The notes: a model not told the origin generated them from the sequence alone. DNA of 45,248 nucleotides from Chitinophaga pinensis (GCA_945872355.1 CAMBZU010000020.1:1-45248), one strand, 5' to 3'. Shown: positions 1 through 10,396, numbered from the stretch's first letter. Program-made: numbers and translations.

Positions 1-413
1 AGTTCAGTAAATTTAACATCAAGTTATATAGGAGGCAATACATGGTCAAACACTGCAACCACCGATGCAATTACAATTAACGCTGTAGGTGTTTATGCTG
101 TTGATGTAACTGAGACGGATGTTAATGGCTGTTCATCAACATCATTGCCAATTACAGTTACAGTAAATGCATTACCCGCGCAACCAGTAATCACAGCTAG
201 TGGAGCAACTACCTTTTGCTTTGGCAGTTCAGTAAATTTAACATCAAGTTATGCAGGAGGCAATACATGGTCAACCACTGCCATCACCGATGCAATTACA
301 ATTAACACTGTAGGTGTTTATGCTGTTGATGTAACTGAGACAGATGTTAATGGCTGTTCATCAACATCATTACCTATTACAGTTACAGTAAATGCATTAC
401 CCGCGCAACCAAT
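1..413 (+). repeat. Near-identical 225-bp direct tandem repeat inside the surface-protein gene
   Basis: The block starting at base 1 recurs at base 226 with about a dozen or fewer mismatches through about 413, a period of 225 bp or exactly 75 codons. The repeats keep the frame, so copy-number change would lengthen or shorten the protein without a frameshift. The array probably continues left of the window. Confidence 0.85.
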
Positions 414-3400
414 AATTTCTGCTTTTGGGTCCCTTGTAATTTGCAATGGCTCTTCGGTAACATTAGCTTCCAATGAGCCTAGCGGAAACACTTGGAGCAA
501 TAGTGAGATTTCTCAATCTATTACAGTTGTATCACCAGGTAATTATGATGTTACCTATATTGATGGAAATGGTTGTAGTCAAACATCAGATATAGTTCAA
601 GTAATAGTGAATACACCAATCCCAGCAACATTTAATTTAATAAATAATGTTGCTTGCGAAGGAAGCGCATCAGTTATTTTAAGTGGGGGCTTGCCTTTAG
701 GAGGCAATTACAGCGGCGCTGGTATTATTAATAACGTTTTATATCCAACATTGCTTCCAGGAGGAATTTACAATATTGATTATATCGTTAATGATATCAA
801 TGGTTGTGCATCAATAGCATCTCAAAACTATATTATCAACTCAGCACCAATAGTTTCTGCTGCTGCAACTCAACCTGTAATTTGTTTAAATGATGCACCT
901 ACATTATTAACAGGAACTCCAGCAGGAGGAATATTTATTGGAAGTGGAATTGTTGGCAGTAGCTTTGATCCTATTGTTGCTGGCGCAGGAATTCATACCA
1001 TTACTTATTTGTATTCAGATTTGAATACATGCTCAACTGCAGCCACTTTTGATATTATTGTAAATCCATTGCCTCAACTTACGCTGTTACCTGTAACAAA
1101 CCTTTGCGTAAATAGTGGGGTGTATAGTTTAAACAATGGATTCCCAACCGGTGGAACTTATTTAATTGATGGTATCCTTGTGTCAGAAATCAATACAAAT
1201 ATACTTGGTGTTGGTATACACACTTTAACATACAATTACAATCCTTCAAGTGGCTGTGGCAATAGCATTTCCTCACAATTCACTATTAATGCGCTTCCAA
1301 ATGTTAGCTTGCCAGCCTATGCCGATATTTGTCAAACGGCCGCCCCTTTGATTTTATCGGGTGGTCTTCCTGGAGGCGGTAATTACACTGGTTCAGGGGT
1401 TTTAGGGGATGTGTTTTATCCTAATTTGGCAAATCCAGTAAATGCAATTACATATACTTATATTGATGCGAATGGCTGTACTGCTTCACTTTCACAAAAT
1501 ATTAATGTGTTAGCACCTCAATCTGTAAACTTTTCGCCACTATCACCTATTTGTTTAAACTCACCTCCTTTTGCTTTAAACGCTGCAATCCCTTTAGGAG
1601 GCACATACAGTGGCTTAGGCATTGTTTCAAACACCTTCAATCCAGCTGTTGCTGGAGTTGGTATACATACTGTTAACTATGCAGTGTCTGATATTAACGG
1701 TTGTTTATCGATAGCAAATCAAACAATTACAGTAAATGCATTGCCAATTATTATTAGTGTTGCTGTCCCTGCCTTATGTAGCAATAATAGTGCTTATGCA
1801 TTAAACTTTGCACAACCAGTGGGAGGTATTTACAGTGGTACAGGAGTTAGCAATGGTTTATTTGATCCTGCTATATCTGGCAATGGAATATTTAATCTAT
1901 TGTATGTTTATACTGATAATAATGGCTGTGCCGATAGTGCAAATCAAATTATTACTGTTAATGCAGCACCAATAGTTACCCAGCCAAACTATACTAACAT
2001 ATGCGGCAATTCAGGCTTAATTGCATTAAATAATGGATTGCCAGTAGGTGGTATTTATGTTGGCAATTTTGTGAACACTGGATTTTTTGATAGCGATTTA
2101 AGTGGCGATGGAACCTTTGCAATTAACTATTCATTCACTGATGTAAATGGCTGTAGCAACAGTGCAAGTGCCAATATTATTGTGAATGCTTTGCCAACCT
2201 TAGCCTTATCGTCATTAGGAAATATTTGTGCTGGTGCTGGCAATATAACACTCAGCAATGGATTGCCAACAGGAGGAAACTATTATGGACTTGGCGTGAA
2301 TAACGGTGTTTTAGATCCAACTGTACTTCCAAATGGCACCCAAAGTTTAGGTTATACTTTTACTGATAGCAATGGATGTCTTGATTCTACATCAATAAGT
2401 TACAACATTTACAATTTACAAGCCAATGCAGGCAGCGATCAAAGTATCACTTGTACCACATCGGCATTGTTGCAAGGGCAAAGTAACTATTCGGGAATAG
2501 GCGCATTAACCTATACTTGGAGTCCATCCATAGGCTTAAGCAGCACAAATACTCAAAATACTATTGCAACACCTTCATCCGCTACAAACTATATACTCAC
2601 TGTTAGCGATGGTGTTTGTATTTCTTACGATACAGTATTAGTAGTAGTAGCACAACCCAATTTCAATTTGGCGGTAACACCAAGCGCTCAAATTTTGAAC
2701 GCTGCACCTTTTATTGTGTTCTTCACCAATAATACTCCAAGTCCATCCAATTATTCGTTTGTGTGGGATTTTGGAGATGGAACAACCTACAATGGTTTCC
2801 AACCAGTGTATCATAACTACACAAGCAACGGAAGCTTTAATGTAACACTCATTGCAACTGCACTTGGCAGTGGATGCACAGATACCTTAATAATGTCAAA
2901 CTTGATTACTTGTAACAATGGTATTTTTTGTAATGACAGTGCTAATATTGTTATAGATGGCGTGTTAATTCCAAACAATAGTAACTACAGCACTTCAATT
3001 TGTGCTAACCAAAACTTTGTGCTTGGTTGCAATACAGGGAATTATTCCTATCAATGGTATTTTAATGGCATACCACTGCAATCAGCTTTAGGAAGTATGT
3101 ATGCCCCAACAGTTTCAGGTTATTATAGTGTTGGTGTTGAAGATAGCAGCTGTATAAATCTTTCGAGCCCCGTATATATTACTATACTGCCTCTACCTGC
3201 GGTTCCTTACATAACTAGCGCTGGCACTAATAATTTTTGTGGAGGAGGATTATTAACATTAACTACAAATGCAGGTTATACTTCCTATTTGTGGTCCAAT
3301 GGTGCCACACAAAGCACTATTACAATCAATACTTCTGGCAACTATTGGGTACAGGGCTTCGATACTAATGGTTGTTATTCTCAATCAATAGATTTTGCAG

Positions 3401-4284
3401 TCAATGGAAGTAATATGTTGCCTCAATACATTTGCGTTGCTACGGTGGATACGCTATTAAATAAGAACAGAATAATTTGGGAGAAGCCAATTACAACTTC
3501 AATTGATTCATTTGTAGTTTATAAAGAATCAACTATTGCTGGTGTGTTTAATGAAATAGGAAGGGTTGACTACCAAGACAACAGTGAGTTTTTAGATACT
3601 GCTTCATTGCCTTCAGTAAATAATAACAGATATAGATTAGCTATTAAAGATAGTTGTGGAAATATGACAACTCAAGGAGATTTGCATGGTACTATTAAAA
3701 CCTGGATAACGCCGCTTGGAAGTGGTGATAGTCTTGAGGTATTCTTTACTAAATATATTGGCATTGACTCATTAACATATACACTTTATAGAGGCGCTTC
3801 TGCTGCAACTTTAAGCCCAGTTGGTAGTTCATATATATTCAACAATAACAATGCTAACTTTTACTCCATAAAAGATCTGTCGCCACCTGCCTATTCATCT
3901 GGTTATGTATACTATCAAATTAGGGCAAATCTTTTATATTTATGTAACAGCGATAGCAATATGTATCAACAGTCAATTTCAAATACAGTAAGCTATGGCA
4001 ATGCACTTGGAATTGAAGAAGGAAGCCAACTTTTCGAAGTTAATGCTTTTCCCAATCCTAACAATGGAACATTTAATATTAGTATAACAACTGGTTTAGT
4101 AGAAGATATAAACCTTGCTATTTACAATCAAATCGGTGAGCTTGTTTGGTTCAAAAAACTCGAAAAAACGCATGGTAAAAACAACTTATTTGTTCCACTT
4201 GAACATGCGGCACAAGGAGTATACCTGCTGAAAGTAACTAGCAGTAAAAAAGTAATCAATAAGAGATTAATTATCAATAAATAA
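1..4284 (+). CDS. Giant T9SS-exported repeat surface protein, 3' part (5' end outside window)
   Basis: The reading frame is open from base 1, so the N-terminus lies left of the window; the first ATG inside (145) is only an internal codon. In order, the product shows two near-identical 75-residue Ig-like units, a related shorter unit, and eight units of about 75 residues (about 616-2415), each with a conserved Cys, a central GG-x-Y-x-G-x-G segment and a YxDxNGC motif. Then come a divergent Ig-like domain, a PKD domain (WDFGDGTT near 2765), further Ig-like modules, a fibronectin-like region, and a type A T9SS C-terminal sorting domain (FPNPNNGTF near 4050). Such proteins are exported across the outer membrane and fixed to or released from the surface. 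Adhesion is a family-level guess and the ligand is unknown. The paired Cys residues fit oxidative folding in the envelope. A full paralogue follows after 25 bp. Confidence 0.9.
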   Translation, partial: SSVNLTSSYIGGNTWSNTATTDAITINAVGVYAVDVTETDVNGCSSTSLPITVTVNALPAQPVITASGATTFCFGSSVNLTSSYAGGNTWSTTAITDAITINTVGVYAVDVTETDVNGCSSTSLPITVTVNALPAQPIISAFGSLVICNGSSVTLASNEPSGNTWSNSEISQSITVVSPGNYDVTYIDGNGCSQTSDIVQVIVNTPIPATFNLINNVACEGSASVILSGGLPLGGNYSGAGIINNVLYPTLLPGGIYNIDYIVNDINGCASIASQNYIINSAPIVSAAATQPVICLNDAPTLLTGTPAGGIFIGSGIVGSSFDPIVAGAGIHTITYLYSDLNTCSTAATFDIIVNPLPQLTLLPVTNLCVNSGVYSLNNGFPTGGTYLIDGILVSEINTNILGVGIHTLTYNYNPSSGCGNSISSQFTINALPNVSLPAYADICQTAAPLILSGGLPGGGNYTGSGVLGDVFYPNLANPVNAITYTYIDANGCTASLSQNINVLAPQSVNFSPLSPICLNSPPFALNAAIPLGGTYSGLGIVSNTFNPAVAGVGIHTVNYAVSDINGCLSIANQTITVNALPIIISVAVPALCSNNSAYALNFAQPVGGIYSGTGVSNGLFDPAISGNGIFNLLYVYTDNNGCADSANQIITVNAAPIVTQPNYTNICGNSGLIALNNGLPVGGIYVGNFVNTGFFDSDLSGDGTFAINYSFTDVNGCSNSASANIIVNALPTLALSSLGNICAGAGNITLSNGLPTGGNYYGLGVNNGVLDPTVLPNGTQSLGYTFTDSNGCLDSTSISYNIYNLQANAGSDQSITCTTSALLQGQSNYSGIGALTYTWSPSIGLSSTNTQNTIATPSSATNYILTVSDGVCISYDTVLVVVAQPNFNLAVTPSAQILNAAPFIVFFTNNTPSPSNYSFVWDFGDGTTYNGFQPVYHNYTSNGSFNVTLIATALGSGCTDTLIMSNLITCNNGIFCNDSANIVIDGVLIPNNSNYSTSICANQNFVLGCNTGNYSYQWYFNGIPLQSALGSMYAPTVSGYYSVGVEDSSCINLSSPVYITILPLPAVPYITSAGTNNFCGGGLLTLTTNAGYTSYLWSNGATQSTITINTSGNYWVQGFDTNGCYSQSIDFAVNGSNMLPQYICVATVDTLLNKNRIIWEKPITTSIDSFVVYKESTIAGVFNEIGRVDYQDNSEFLDTASLPSVNNNRYRLAIKDSCGNMTTQGDLHGTIKTWITPLGSGDSLEVFFTKYIGIDSLTYTLYRGASAATLSPVGSSYIFNNNNANFYSIKDLSPPAYSSGYVYYQIRANLLYLCNSDSNMYQQSISNTVSYGNALGIEEGSQLFEVNAFPNPNNGTFNISITTGLVEDINLAIYNQIGELVWFKKLEKTHGKNNLFVPLEHAAQGVYLLKVTSSKKVINKRLIINK

Positions 4285-4309
4285 GCAAGATAATTTTAGA
4301 ATTAATAAC

Positions 4310-7300
4310 ATGAAGAAAATAATTGTTTTTGGGTTAGTATTATTAGGTTTTGTAGTATCAAAATCGGAGGCACAAACAATAAGTACCTTGCCATTAATTA
4401 ATAACACAGTTTGCGAAGGTGATTTGTTTAATATTTCATATTCAGTAAATGGAGTTTTTAATGCTGGAAATACCTTTATTGCTGAGCTTAGCGACAATGC
4501 AGGCAGTTTTGCATTGCCTACAACAATTGGCGCTGTTTTGTCATTAAACTCAGGCAATATTAGCGCAACTATTCCTCTTGGTACAATCGCAGGTAACGCC
4601 TATCGTATAAGGGTTAAAGGGACCAATCCAATAGTAATAGGCGATAACAATGGGAGTGACATCACTATCAATTCTTTGCCCTCAGTTACTTTTATTGCTC
4701 CTGCTGATTTATGCGTCAATGCTGCTGCTGTTGCGCTTAATGGAGGTGCTGGATTTCCAGCAGGAGGCAGTGGCATATATACCGGACAAGGTGTTTTTGG
4801 AGGAAGCTTTTTTCCAAATTTAGCTGGCGAAGGAACTTTTAATTTGAATTACAATTATGTTGGATCAAATGGTTGTGCTGCAAGCGCAACAGATAATATA
4901 ACTGTTAATGCATTGCCTTTAGTAACCTTAACTCCATTTTCATCTCTTTGTTTAAATGATGCTTCATTCAGCTTAAATGGAGGCTCGCCTGTGGGGGGAA
5001 CTTATACTGTTGATGGTATTTCAAGCATTCAATTTAATCCCGCCAATGCAGGACCAGGTAACCACCAAGTTGTATATAGCTATACCGATGCAAATGGATG
5101 TAGCGCTTCTGCAGTAGAATTTATTTTTGTAAATCAGCCTCCAATTGTTTCATTTAATATTCCAACCAATGTATGTGTAGGAGCAACATTGAATCTCTTG
5201 TTTTCTCCTTCGGGCGGAACATTATTGGTAGATGGACTGCCTAGTGCAAGTGTAATTACAGCGAATAGCCCAGGAGTTATTAATGTAAGTTATTCCTATA
5301 CGGATGTTAACACAGGATGTACAACTTTTTCATCTAATAATATTACTGTAAATGCACTTCCAAATGTGAGTATTCCTGCAGCTGCTAGTTATTGTGCAAA
5401 TCAAGGTAACATTTTACTTTCTGGAGGATCGCCCGCAGGAGGCAATTACACTGGTTTAGGGGTATTAAATAATGCAATTTTCTATCCTTCGTTAATCTCT
5501 GGAAATTCTACAACTATTCAATATAATTATACCGATATTAATGGCTGTGTTGGATCTGCTTCGCAAAATATTACACTTACGGCTCCACCTGTTGTTTCTG
5601 CAATTATACCTAACGCTGTATGCATAGATGGCGGTTTGGTTAATTTATTAGGAACACCTTCTGGCGGAAGCTTTACAGGAACTGGCATTGTGGGAAATAC
5701 CTTTGATCCTAATACATCGGGTTTGGGAACATTTAATGTTACTTATTCCTATTCAGATATTAATGGTTGTAGCGCCTCGATAACACAAAATATAAATGTG
5801 TTTTCAGGTTCAGCGCCAATATTACAAGCAGTTTCGCCGCTATGTATCAATAGTAACTCCATTACATTCGTTTATTCACCCATTGGTGGTTCATTTAGTG
5901 GAAATGGTGTAAACGGCAACAGCTTTAATCCAACAATTGCAGGCGTAGGAAATCATCAAGTTGTTTATACAGTAAGCTTTGCAAATGGATGTGTTGGTTA
6001 TGATACAATTACAATTGTGGTTAATGATTTACCACAAATTATTTTCACAGCACCTCCTCAAGCATGTATTAACGGTACGCCTGTTAATTTAAATGGCGGT
6101 CTGCCAATAGGTGGAAGTTACAGTGGATTTGGTGTAAGTGGTAATGTGTTTTCACCATTAACTGCTGGCGCAGGAATTCAAATTTTAACCTATACATATA
6201 CAGATGTAAATAGTTGTACTAATTCATCAACTTCCTCAATTGAAGTGTTTTCATTACCAACAGTTACCTTAGATAACTTTGCTACCGTTTGTAATGGATT
6301 GCAAACTTTCAGTTTAACAGGCGGTAATCCAATTGGTGGAACATATGTAGGAAGCGGAGTTGTTGGCGGTAATCAATTTGATCCAACTTTAAATGGAGCG
6401 GGAAATTTTCAGATTACATACAGCTATAATGATGCAAATAATTGTACCAATACAGCCAGTCAAAATCTATCAGTAGTTAATTTGTCTGTAAATGCAGGTT
6501 CAGATCAAACCATTACTTGTGGAAATACAGCTCAATTGAATACATCGGTAAATTATACTGGAGCAGGAACTGTTACTTATAGTTGGTCGCCAGCGCAAGG
6601 TTTAAGCAATACAACAATCGCAAATCCTGTAGCTTCACCAGGTGTAAATACCACCTACATTGTGCAAGTAAGTGATGCTTTGTGCAGCGATGCCGATACA
6701 GTTAACGTAATTTACAATCCTATTTCATTTGGAATTAGTTTTACGGCAAGTCCTATTACTTTTAGTCAATTGCCTCCTTATGTAGTTAATTTCACAAATC
6801 CATATGCTGCTCTTGGCCAATATAATTTCACATGGATATTTGGTGATGGGTTTACTCAATTTAATAATGCACAGAACTTTTCACATACCTATTTCAACAA
6901 TGGGGTCTATACAGTATTTTTAGTTGCACAAGATATTATTACTGGTTGTATTGATACCATACCAGCCGCTTTTTCAATTAATATTTCTGGAAATAATTGC
7001 ACCAACCAAGCTTCAATAAATGAAGTAGGTCCAATTATTGGTTGCGCTGGATCCCCAGTATTATTAACAACTACAGCTATTCCAAGCACAAGTTACCAAT
7101 GGTATTTTAATGGTTTAGTAATAGGCGGTGCTAATACTTCAAATTATAATTGCTTTTACAACGGCACTCAATTGAGTTATTCGGGCTTTTACAGTGTTTT
7201 GGTTAATGATACTGCCAACAACTGTGTAAGTATGTCAAATGTGGTTCAAGTAGTGTTTAACCAACCTCCTGCGCCACCAACAATTACCATAATAGATCCA

Positions 7301-8404
7301 TTTGATCCTTGTACACCAAATAACACAGCTACACTTCAAGCCAATGCAGGTTATACTTCCTATACTTGGCAACGATTAATCGAACCAACAATCCTTGGCG
7401 CTCAACAAACAATTACCATTACACAAACAGGTGTTTACAGTGTTATAGTTTCTGATAATAATGGCTGTACTAATTCATCTATTTTACCAATTGCTAATTT
7501 TGGACCTGATCCAAGTGCAATATGCTTTGTAACGGTTGACAAACCAAGCCAAAGAAATTTTATTTATTGGGAAAACCCGCAAACGACTGTTCAACTAGAG
7601 AGTTTTATTTTATTAAGAAAGTCTGATATTCAATTTGGGTTCGATACAATTGCTATAATTCCATATGATGCTTTAGCAACCTATTATACTTTTCAAGATG
7701 TTGATACGATTAACATACCTACCTGGGGCGTACTTAATGACACTGTAAATACGGCAGCTCATTTTTACACCTATGGTTTAGCCTTAAAAGATGTTTGTGG
7801 TGGCACTTCCATCCCTACTGCCTATCATACCACAATAAATATAAAAGTAAACACTTCAAACAATGGGCTTAGCTTTGATTTAACTTGGAATCCATATGGC
7901 GGCTTACCTTTTAATGTGTTCGAGTTGCATAAAGAAACAAGCACTAACCCAGATATTATTTTTGATCAAGTTTCAAGTAATATTTTTAATTATACGGATG
8001 TAAATACGGGCCCCGACACTGTATTTGCTTATTGGATAACTGTTCCACTTGAAACATGTGATACATCAAGGGCAGCAATACCCAAGTGCAGATCTAATAT
8101 TGTTAGAAATGGAGGTGGATTAGCCTTTGGAATAGACGATATAAATGGTTTTGACTTTTTAAACTTTGATGTTTTGCCAAACCCTAACAGTGGAAGATTT
8201 AACCTAAAATTGAAAACTGAAAATAAAGGGCAAGTTACAGTGGAGATTATTAATGTTGTTGGAGCTTCGGTTTGGACGAGCAATTTAAGTGCTGAAAAAA
8301 ACAATTTAACAATTGATTTGCCTAATATAGAGCAGGGTGTGTATTTAATTCAAGTAAGCGAGCAAAATAAAAAGCACTACAAAAAAATGGTAATCAGCAA
8401 GTAA
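4310..8404 (+). CDS. Giant T9SS-exported repeat surface protein, complete
   Basis: This 1364-residue protein has an N-terminal signal peptide (MKKIIVFGLVLLGFVVS, cleavage likely after SEA). After an Ig-like N-terminal domain come eight Cys-containing units of about 75 residues (about 4675-6480), an Ig-like domain beginning SDQTITC, a PKD domain (WIFGDG near 6835), two more Ig-like modules, a fibronectin-like region and a type A T9SS sorting domain (LPNPNSGRF near 8170). The order and unit number match the preceding gene, so the two are tandem paralogues, and with a 25-bp gap they are probably co-transcribed. It should reach the cell surface or medium. Adhesion or matrix function is inferred from architecture; no catalytic domain was recognised. 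A strong hairpin follows the stop. Confidence 0.92.
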   Translation: MKKIIVFGLVLLGFVVSKSEAQTISTLPLINNTVCEGDLFNISYSVNGVFNAGNTFIAELSDNAGSFALPTTIGAVLSLNSGNISATIPLGTIAGNAYRIRVKGTNPIVIGDNNGSDITINSLPSVTFIAPADLCVNAAAVALNGGAGFPAGGSGIYTGQGVFGGSFFPNLAGEGTFNLNYNYVGSNGCAASATDNITVNALPLVTLTPFSSLCLNDASFSLNGGSPVGGTYTVDGISSIQFNPANAGPGNHQVVYSYTDANGCSASAVEFIFVNQPPIVSFNIPTNVCVGATLNLLFSPSGGTLLVDGLPSASVITANSPGVINVSYSYTDVNTGCTTFSSNNITVNALPNVSIPAAASYCANQGNILLSGGSPAGGNYTGLGVLNNAIFYPSLISGNSTTIQYNYTDINGCVGSASQNITLTAPPVVSAIIPNAVCIDGGLVNLLGTPSGGSFTGTGIVGNTFDPNTSGLGTFNVTYSYSDINGCSASITQNINVFSGSAPILQAVSPLCINSNSITFVYSPIGGSFSGNGVNGNSFNPTIAGVGNHQVVYTVSFANGCVGYDTITIVVNDLPQIIFTAPPQACINGTPVNLNGGLPIGGSYSGFGVSGNVFSPLTAGAGIQILTYTYTDVNSCTNSSTSSIEVFSLPTVTLDNFATVCNGLQTFSLTGGNPIGGTYVGSGVVGGNQFDPTLNGAGNFQITYSYNDANNCTNTASQNLSVVNLSVNAGSDQTITCGNTAQLNTSVNYTGAGTVTYSWSPAQGLSNTTIANPVASPGVNTTYIVQVSDALCSDADTVNVIYNPISFGISFTASPITFSQLPPYVVNFTNPYAALGQYNFTWIFGDGFTQFNNAQNFSHTYFNNGVYTVFLVAQDIITGCIDTIPAAFSINISGNNCTNQASINEVGPIIGCAGSPVLLTTTAIPSTSYQWYFNGLVIGGANTSNYNCFYNGTQLSYSGFYSVLVNDTANNCVSMSNVVQVVFNQPPAPPTITIIDPFDPCTPNNTATLQANAGYTSYTWQRLIEPTILGAQQTITITQTGVYSVIVSDNNGCTNSSILPIANFGPDPSAICFVTVDKPSQRNFIYWENPQTTVQLESFILLRKSDIQFGFDTIAIIPYDALATYYTFQDVDTINIPTWGVLNDTVNTAAHFYTYGLALKDVCGGTSIPTAYHTTINIKVNTSNNGLSFDLTWNPYGGLPFNVFELHKETSTNPDIIFDQVSSNIFNYTDVNTGPDTVFAYWITVPLETCDTSRAAIPKCRSNIVRNGGGLAFGIDDINGFDFLNFDVLPNPNSGRFNLKLKTENKGQVTVEIINVVGASVWTSNLSAEKNNLTIDLPNIEQGVYLIQVSEQNKKHYKKMVISK

Positions 8405-8424
8405 ATTCAAAAATACGTATTATT

Positions 8425-8460
8425 AAGAAGCCGCAGTTAGTTTATTAACTGCGGCTTCTT
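8425..8460 (+). terminator. Rho-independent-type terminator after the surface-protein pair
   Basis: A perfect 15-bp stem (AAGAAGCCGCAGTTA pairing with TAACTGCGGCTTCTT) with a 6-nt loop lies 20 bases after the stop codon and is followed by a T-rich stretch. It separates the surface-protein pair from ribD. Confidence 0.85.
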
Positions 8461-8467
8461 ACTTTTG
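8460..8467 (+). promoter_or_regulatory. Candidate -7 element (TACTTTTG) for the ribD operon
   Basis: TACTTTTG fits the Bacteroidota sigma-factor -7 consensus TAnnTTTG and ends 4 bases before the ribD ATG. It overlaps the last base of the terminator. If used, the transcript would be leaderless or nearly so. No clear -33 TTG was seen at the expected distance. Confidence 0.4.
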
Positions 8468-8471
8468 CAAA

Positions 8472-9512
8472 ATGAATAAGCACGAATTATTTATGCAACG
8501 CTGTTTGCAATTGGCAGCTATTGGCCAACAATGGGTGGCTCCAAACCCTATGGTAGGAGCCGTTGTGGTTAATAATGGAAAAATAATAGGTGAAGGTTAT
8601 CATAAAAACCACGGTGGGCCTCATGCAGAAGTAAATGCAATTCAGCAAACACATAATAAATCAGAATTAGAAGGCGCTACGCTATATGTAAGCCTCGAAC
8701 CATGTGCGCATTTTGGAAAAACGCCACCATGCACCAATTTAATTATTGAACATAAAATCGCAAAGGTTTATGTGGCTTGCTTAGATCCTAATCCATTGGT
8801 GGCAGGCAAAGGAGTAAGCCAATTAAAAAATGCAGGTATCGAAGTTGTGGTTGGCGTATTAGCGCATGAAGCTAAAGAATTGAACAAAAGATTTATAAAC
8901 TATCACACCAACAAAAAACCATATGTAGTTTTAAAGTGGGCGCAAACTGCCAATGGATATTGTGGAAGATTGCCAGCCTCGCAATTATCGCCTAAAATAA
9001 CTAATTGGTTTTCCGATATCAACGTCCATCAATTAAGGGCTTGTCAATCTGCTATTCTTATTGGATATAATACAGCAAAATACGATAATCCATCACTTAC
9101 CACTAGAAAGTGGTTTGGCAAAAATCCAATTCGAGTTATTATTGATTTAGAAGGGCAGTTGGCTCAAAATTTAAATGTATTTACTGACAATAACCCAACA
9201 ATAGTTTTTACATTAAATCCACAACAATCAACAAATGCCGTTAGCTTCGTGCAAATAAACAAGCAACACAATTTGCTTAATGAAATATTAACTTATTTGT
9301 ATGAGCAAAACATTCAATCTTTGTTGGTTGAGGGTGGCCCCAAAACCTTACAGTTGTTTATTGATCATAAAGTATGGAATGAGGCACATGTTTTTACATC
9401 TTCAAATCAATGGGAGCAAGGAGTAAAAGCACCTCAACTCAATTACGGAAAGGAAGTGCAAAACAGAACAGTATTAGGCGACAATTATAAAATTATAAAC
9501 TCTGAAGATTAA
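8472..9512 (+). CDS. ribD: RibD: riboflavin-specific deaminase/reductase
   Basis: This bifunctional cytosolic enzyme carries out the second and third steps of riboflavin synthesis from GTP: deamination of the diaminopyrimidine ribosylphosphate, then NADPH-dependent reduction of the ribose. The N-terminal cytidine-deaminase-like domain has the zinc and catalytic motif HAE (H51, E53) and the second zinc motif PCAHFGKTPPC (C78, C87). The C-terminal part, from about residue 145, fits the RibD reductase domain (VLKWAQTANG). At 346 residues it has normal length. It is first in a tight run; the downstream transporter starts 3 bp after its stop. No FMN riboswitch is possible in the few bases upstream. 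Confidence 0.95.
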   Translation: MNKHELFMQRCLQLAAIGQQWVAPNPMVGAVVVNNGKIIGEGYHKNHGGPHAEVNAIQQTHNKSELEGATLYVSLEPCAHFGKTPPCTNLIIEHKIAKVYVACLDPNPLVAGKGVSQLKNAGIEVVVGVLAHEAKELNKRFINYHTNKKPYVVLKWAQTANGYCGRLPASQLSPKITNWFSDINVHQLRACQSAILIGYNTAKYDNPSLTTRKWFGKNPIRVIIDLEGQLAQNLNVFTDNNPTIVFTLNPQQSTNAVSFVQINKQHNLLNEILTYLYEQNIQSLLVEGGPKTLQLFIDHKVWNEAHVFTSSNQWEQGVKAPQLNYGKEVQNRTVLGDNYKIINSED

Positions 9513-9515
9513 CCA

Positions 9516-10391
9516 ATGATATATATCATACTTTGCATATTAGTAAACACAGGATTAATTTTAGCATTTAGATTGTTTCCTAAATTCGGAATTGACAGTT
9601 TTCAGGCCATAGTGGCCAATTATTTTGTAGCTGCTTTTTTAGGTTTTCAAATTGCTGCACAGCCATTTAATTTGGGATTTATTTTTCATCAGCATTGGAT
9701 ATATTATGCCATGATGCTGGGTTTGCTTTTTGTAAGTTTATTTTATTTAATTTCTGTAACTACTGTTGTTTTTGGTGTTTCTGTAGCTTCAGTAGCCAAT
9801 AAAATGTCTATTGTAATCCCTGTTACTTTAGCGGTTTACTTGTATCATGAATCAATAAGTACATTGCAAATTATAGGCATTGTTTTAGCCATGGTTGCAG
9901 TGGTTATGGTCAGTTTTAAAAAGTCAGATCAATCAGTTAAAATTACAACACAGTGGCATTTTCTTTTGCCTTTAATATTGTTTTTAGGATGCGGTAGTAT
10001 TGATGCATTAATAAACTATTTACAAAGAAAATTTACAAGTCCAGAAATTAGTAACGAATATATTTTATCTACTGCTTTTATGTTTGCTGCTATTGGTGGT
10101 TTATTTTCATTTATATCATTATTGATAATGAAAAAAACAACCATGCACTCAAAAAGTATTCTTGTTGGATTGGTATTGGGAGTTCCTAATTTTTTCTCTA
10201 TGTTTTTTGTGATGAAATCTCTTGAAAGTAATTATCTAAATGCATCCACATTTTTTCCTGTGAACAATATGTCAATAGTGGTTTTGAGCACTGTGGTAAG
10301 TATAATTGCCTTTAAAGAAAAATTAAGTCGTCTCAATTTAATTGGCATTTTGTTAAGTATTTTTGCTATCGCTTTAATTGCTTTAATGTAA
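9516..10391 (+). CDS. EamA/DMT-family transporter
   Basis: This 291-residue, very hydrophobic protein has about ten membrane segments in two similar halves, the layout of the drug/metabolite transporter superfamily. The first-half segment ending ANKMSIVIPV and the last-half segment ending in a short tail at the C-terminus resemble EamA repeats. The substrate cannot be read from sequence. Its position 3 bp after ribD allows, but does not show, a link to riboflavin or another metabolite. It may simply share the transcript. Confidence 0.85.
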   Translation: MIYIILCILVNTGLILAFRLFPKFGIDSFQAIVANYFVAAFLGFQIAAQPFNLGFIFHQHWIYYAMMLGLLFVSLFYLISVTTVVFGVSVASVANKMSIVIPVTLAVYLYHESISTLQIIGIVLAMVAVVMVSFKKSDQSVKITTQWHFLLPLILFLGCGSIDALINYLQRKFTSPEISNEYILSTAFMFAAIGGLFSFISLLIMKKTTMHSKSILVGLVLGVPNFFSMFFVMKSLESNYLNASTFFPVNNMSIVVLSTVVSIIAFKEKLSRLNLIGILLSIFAIALIALM

Positions 10392-10396
10392 TTAGC

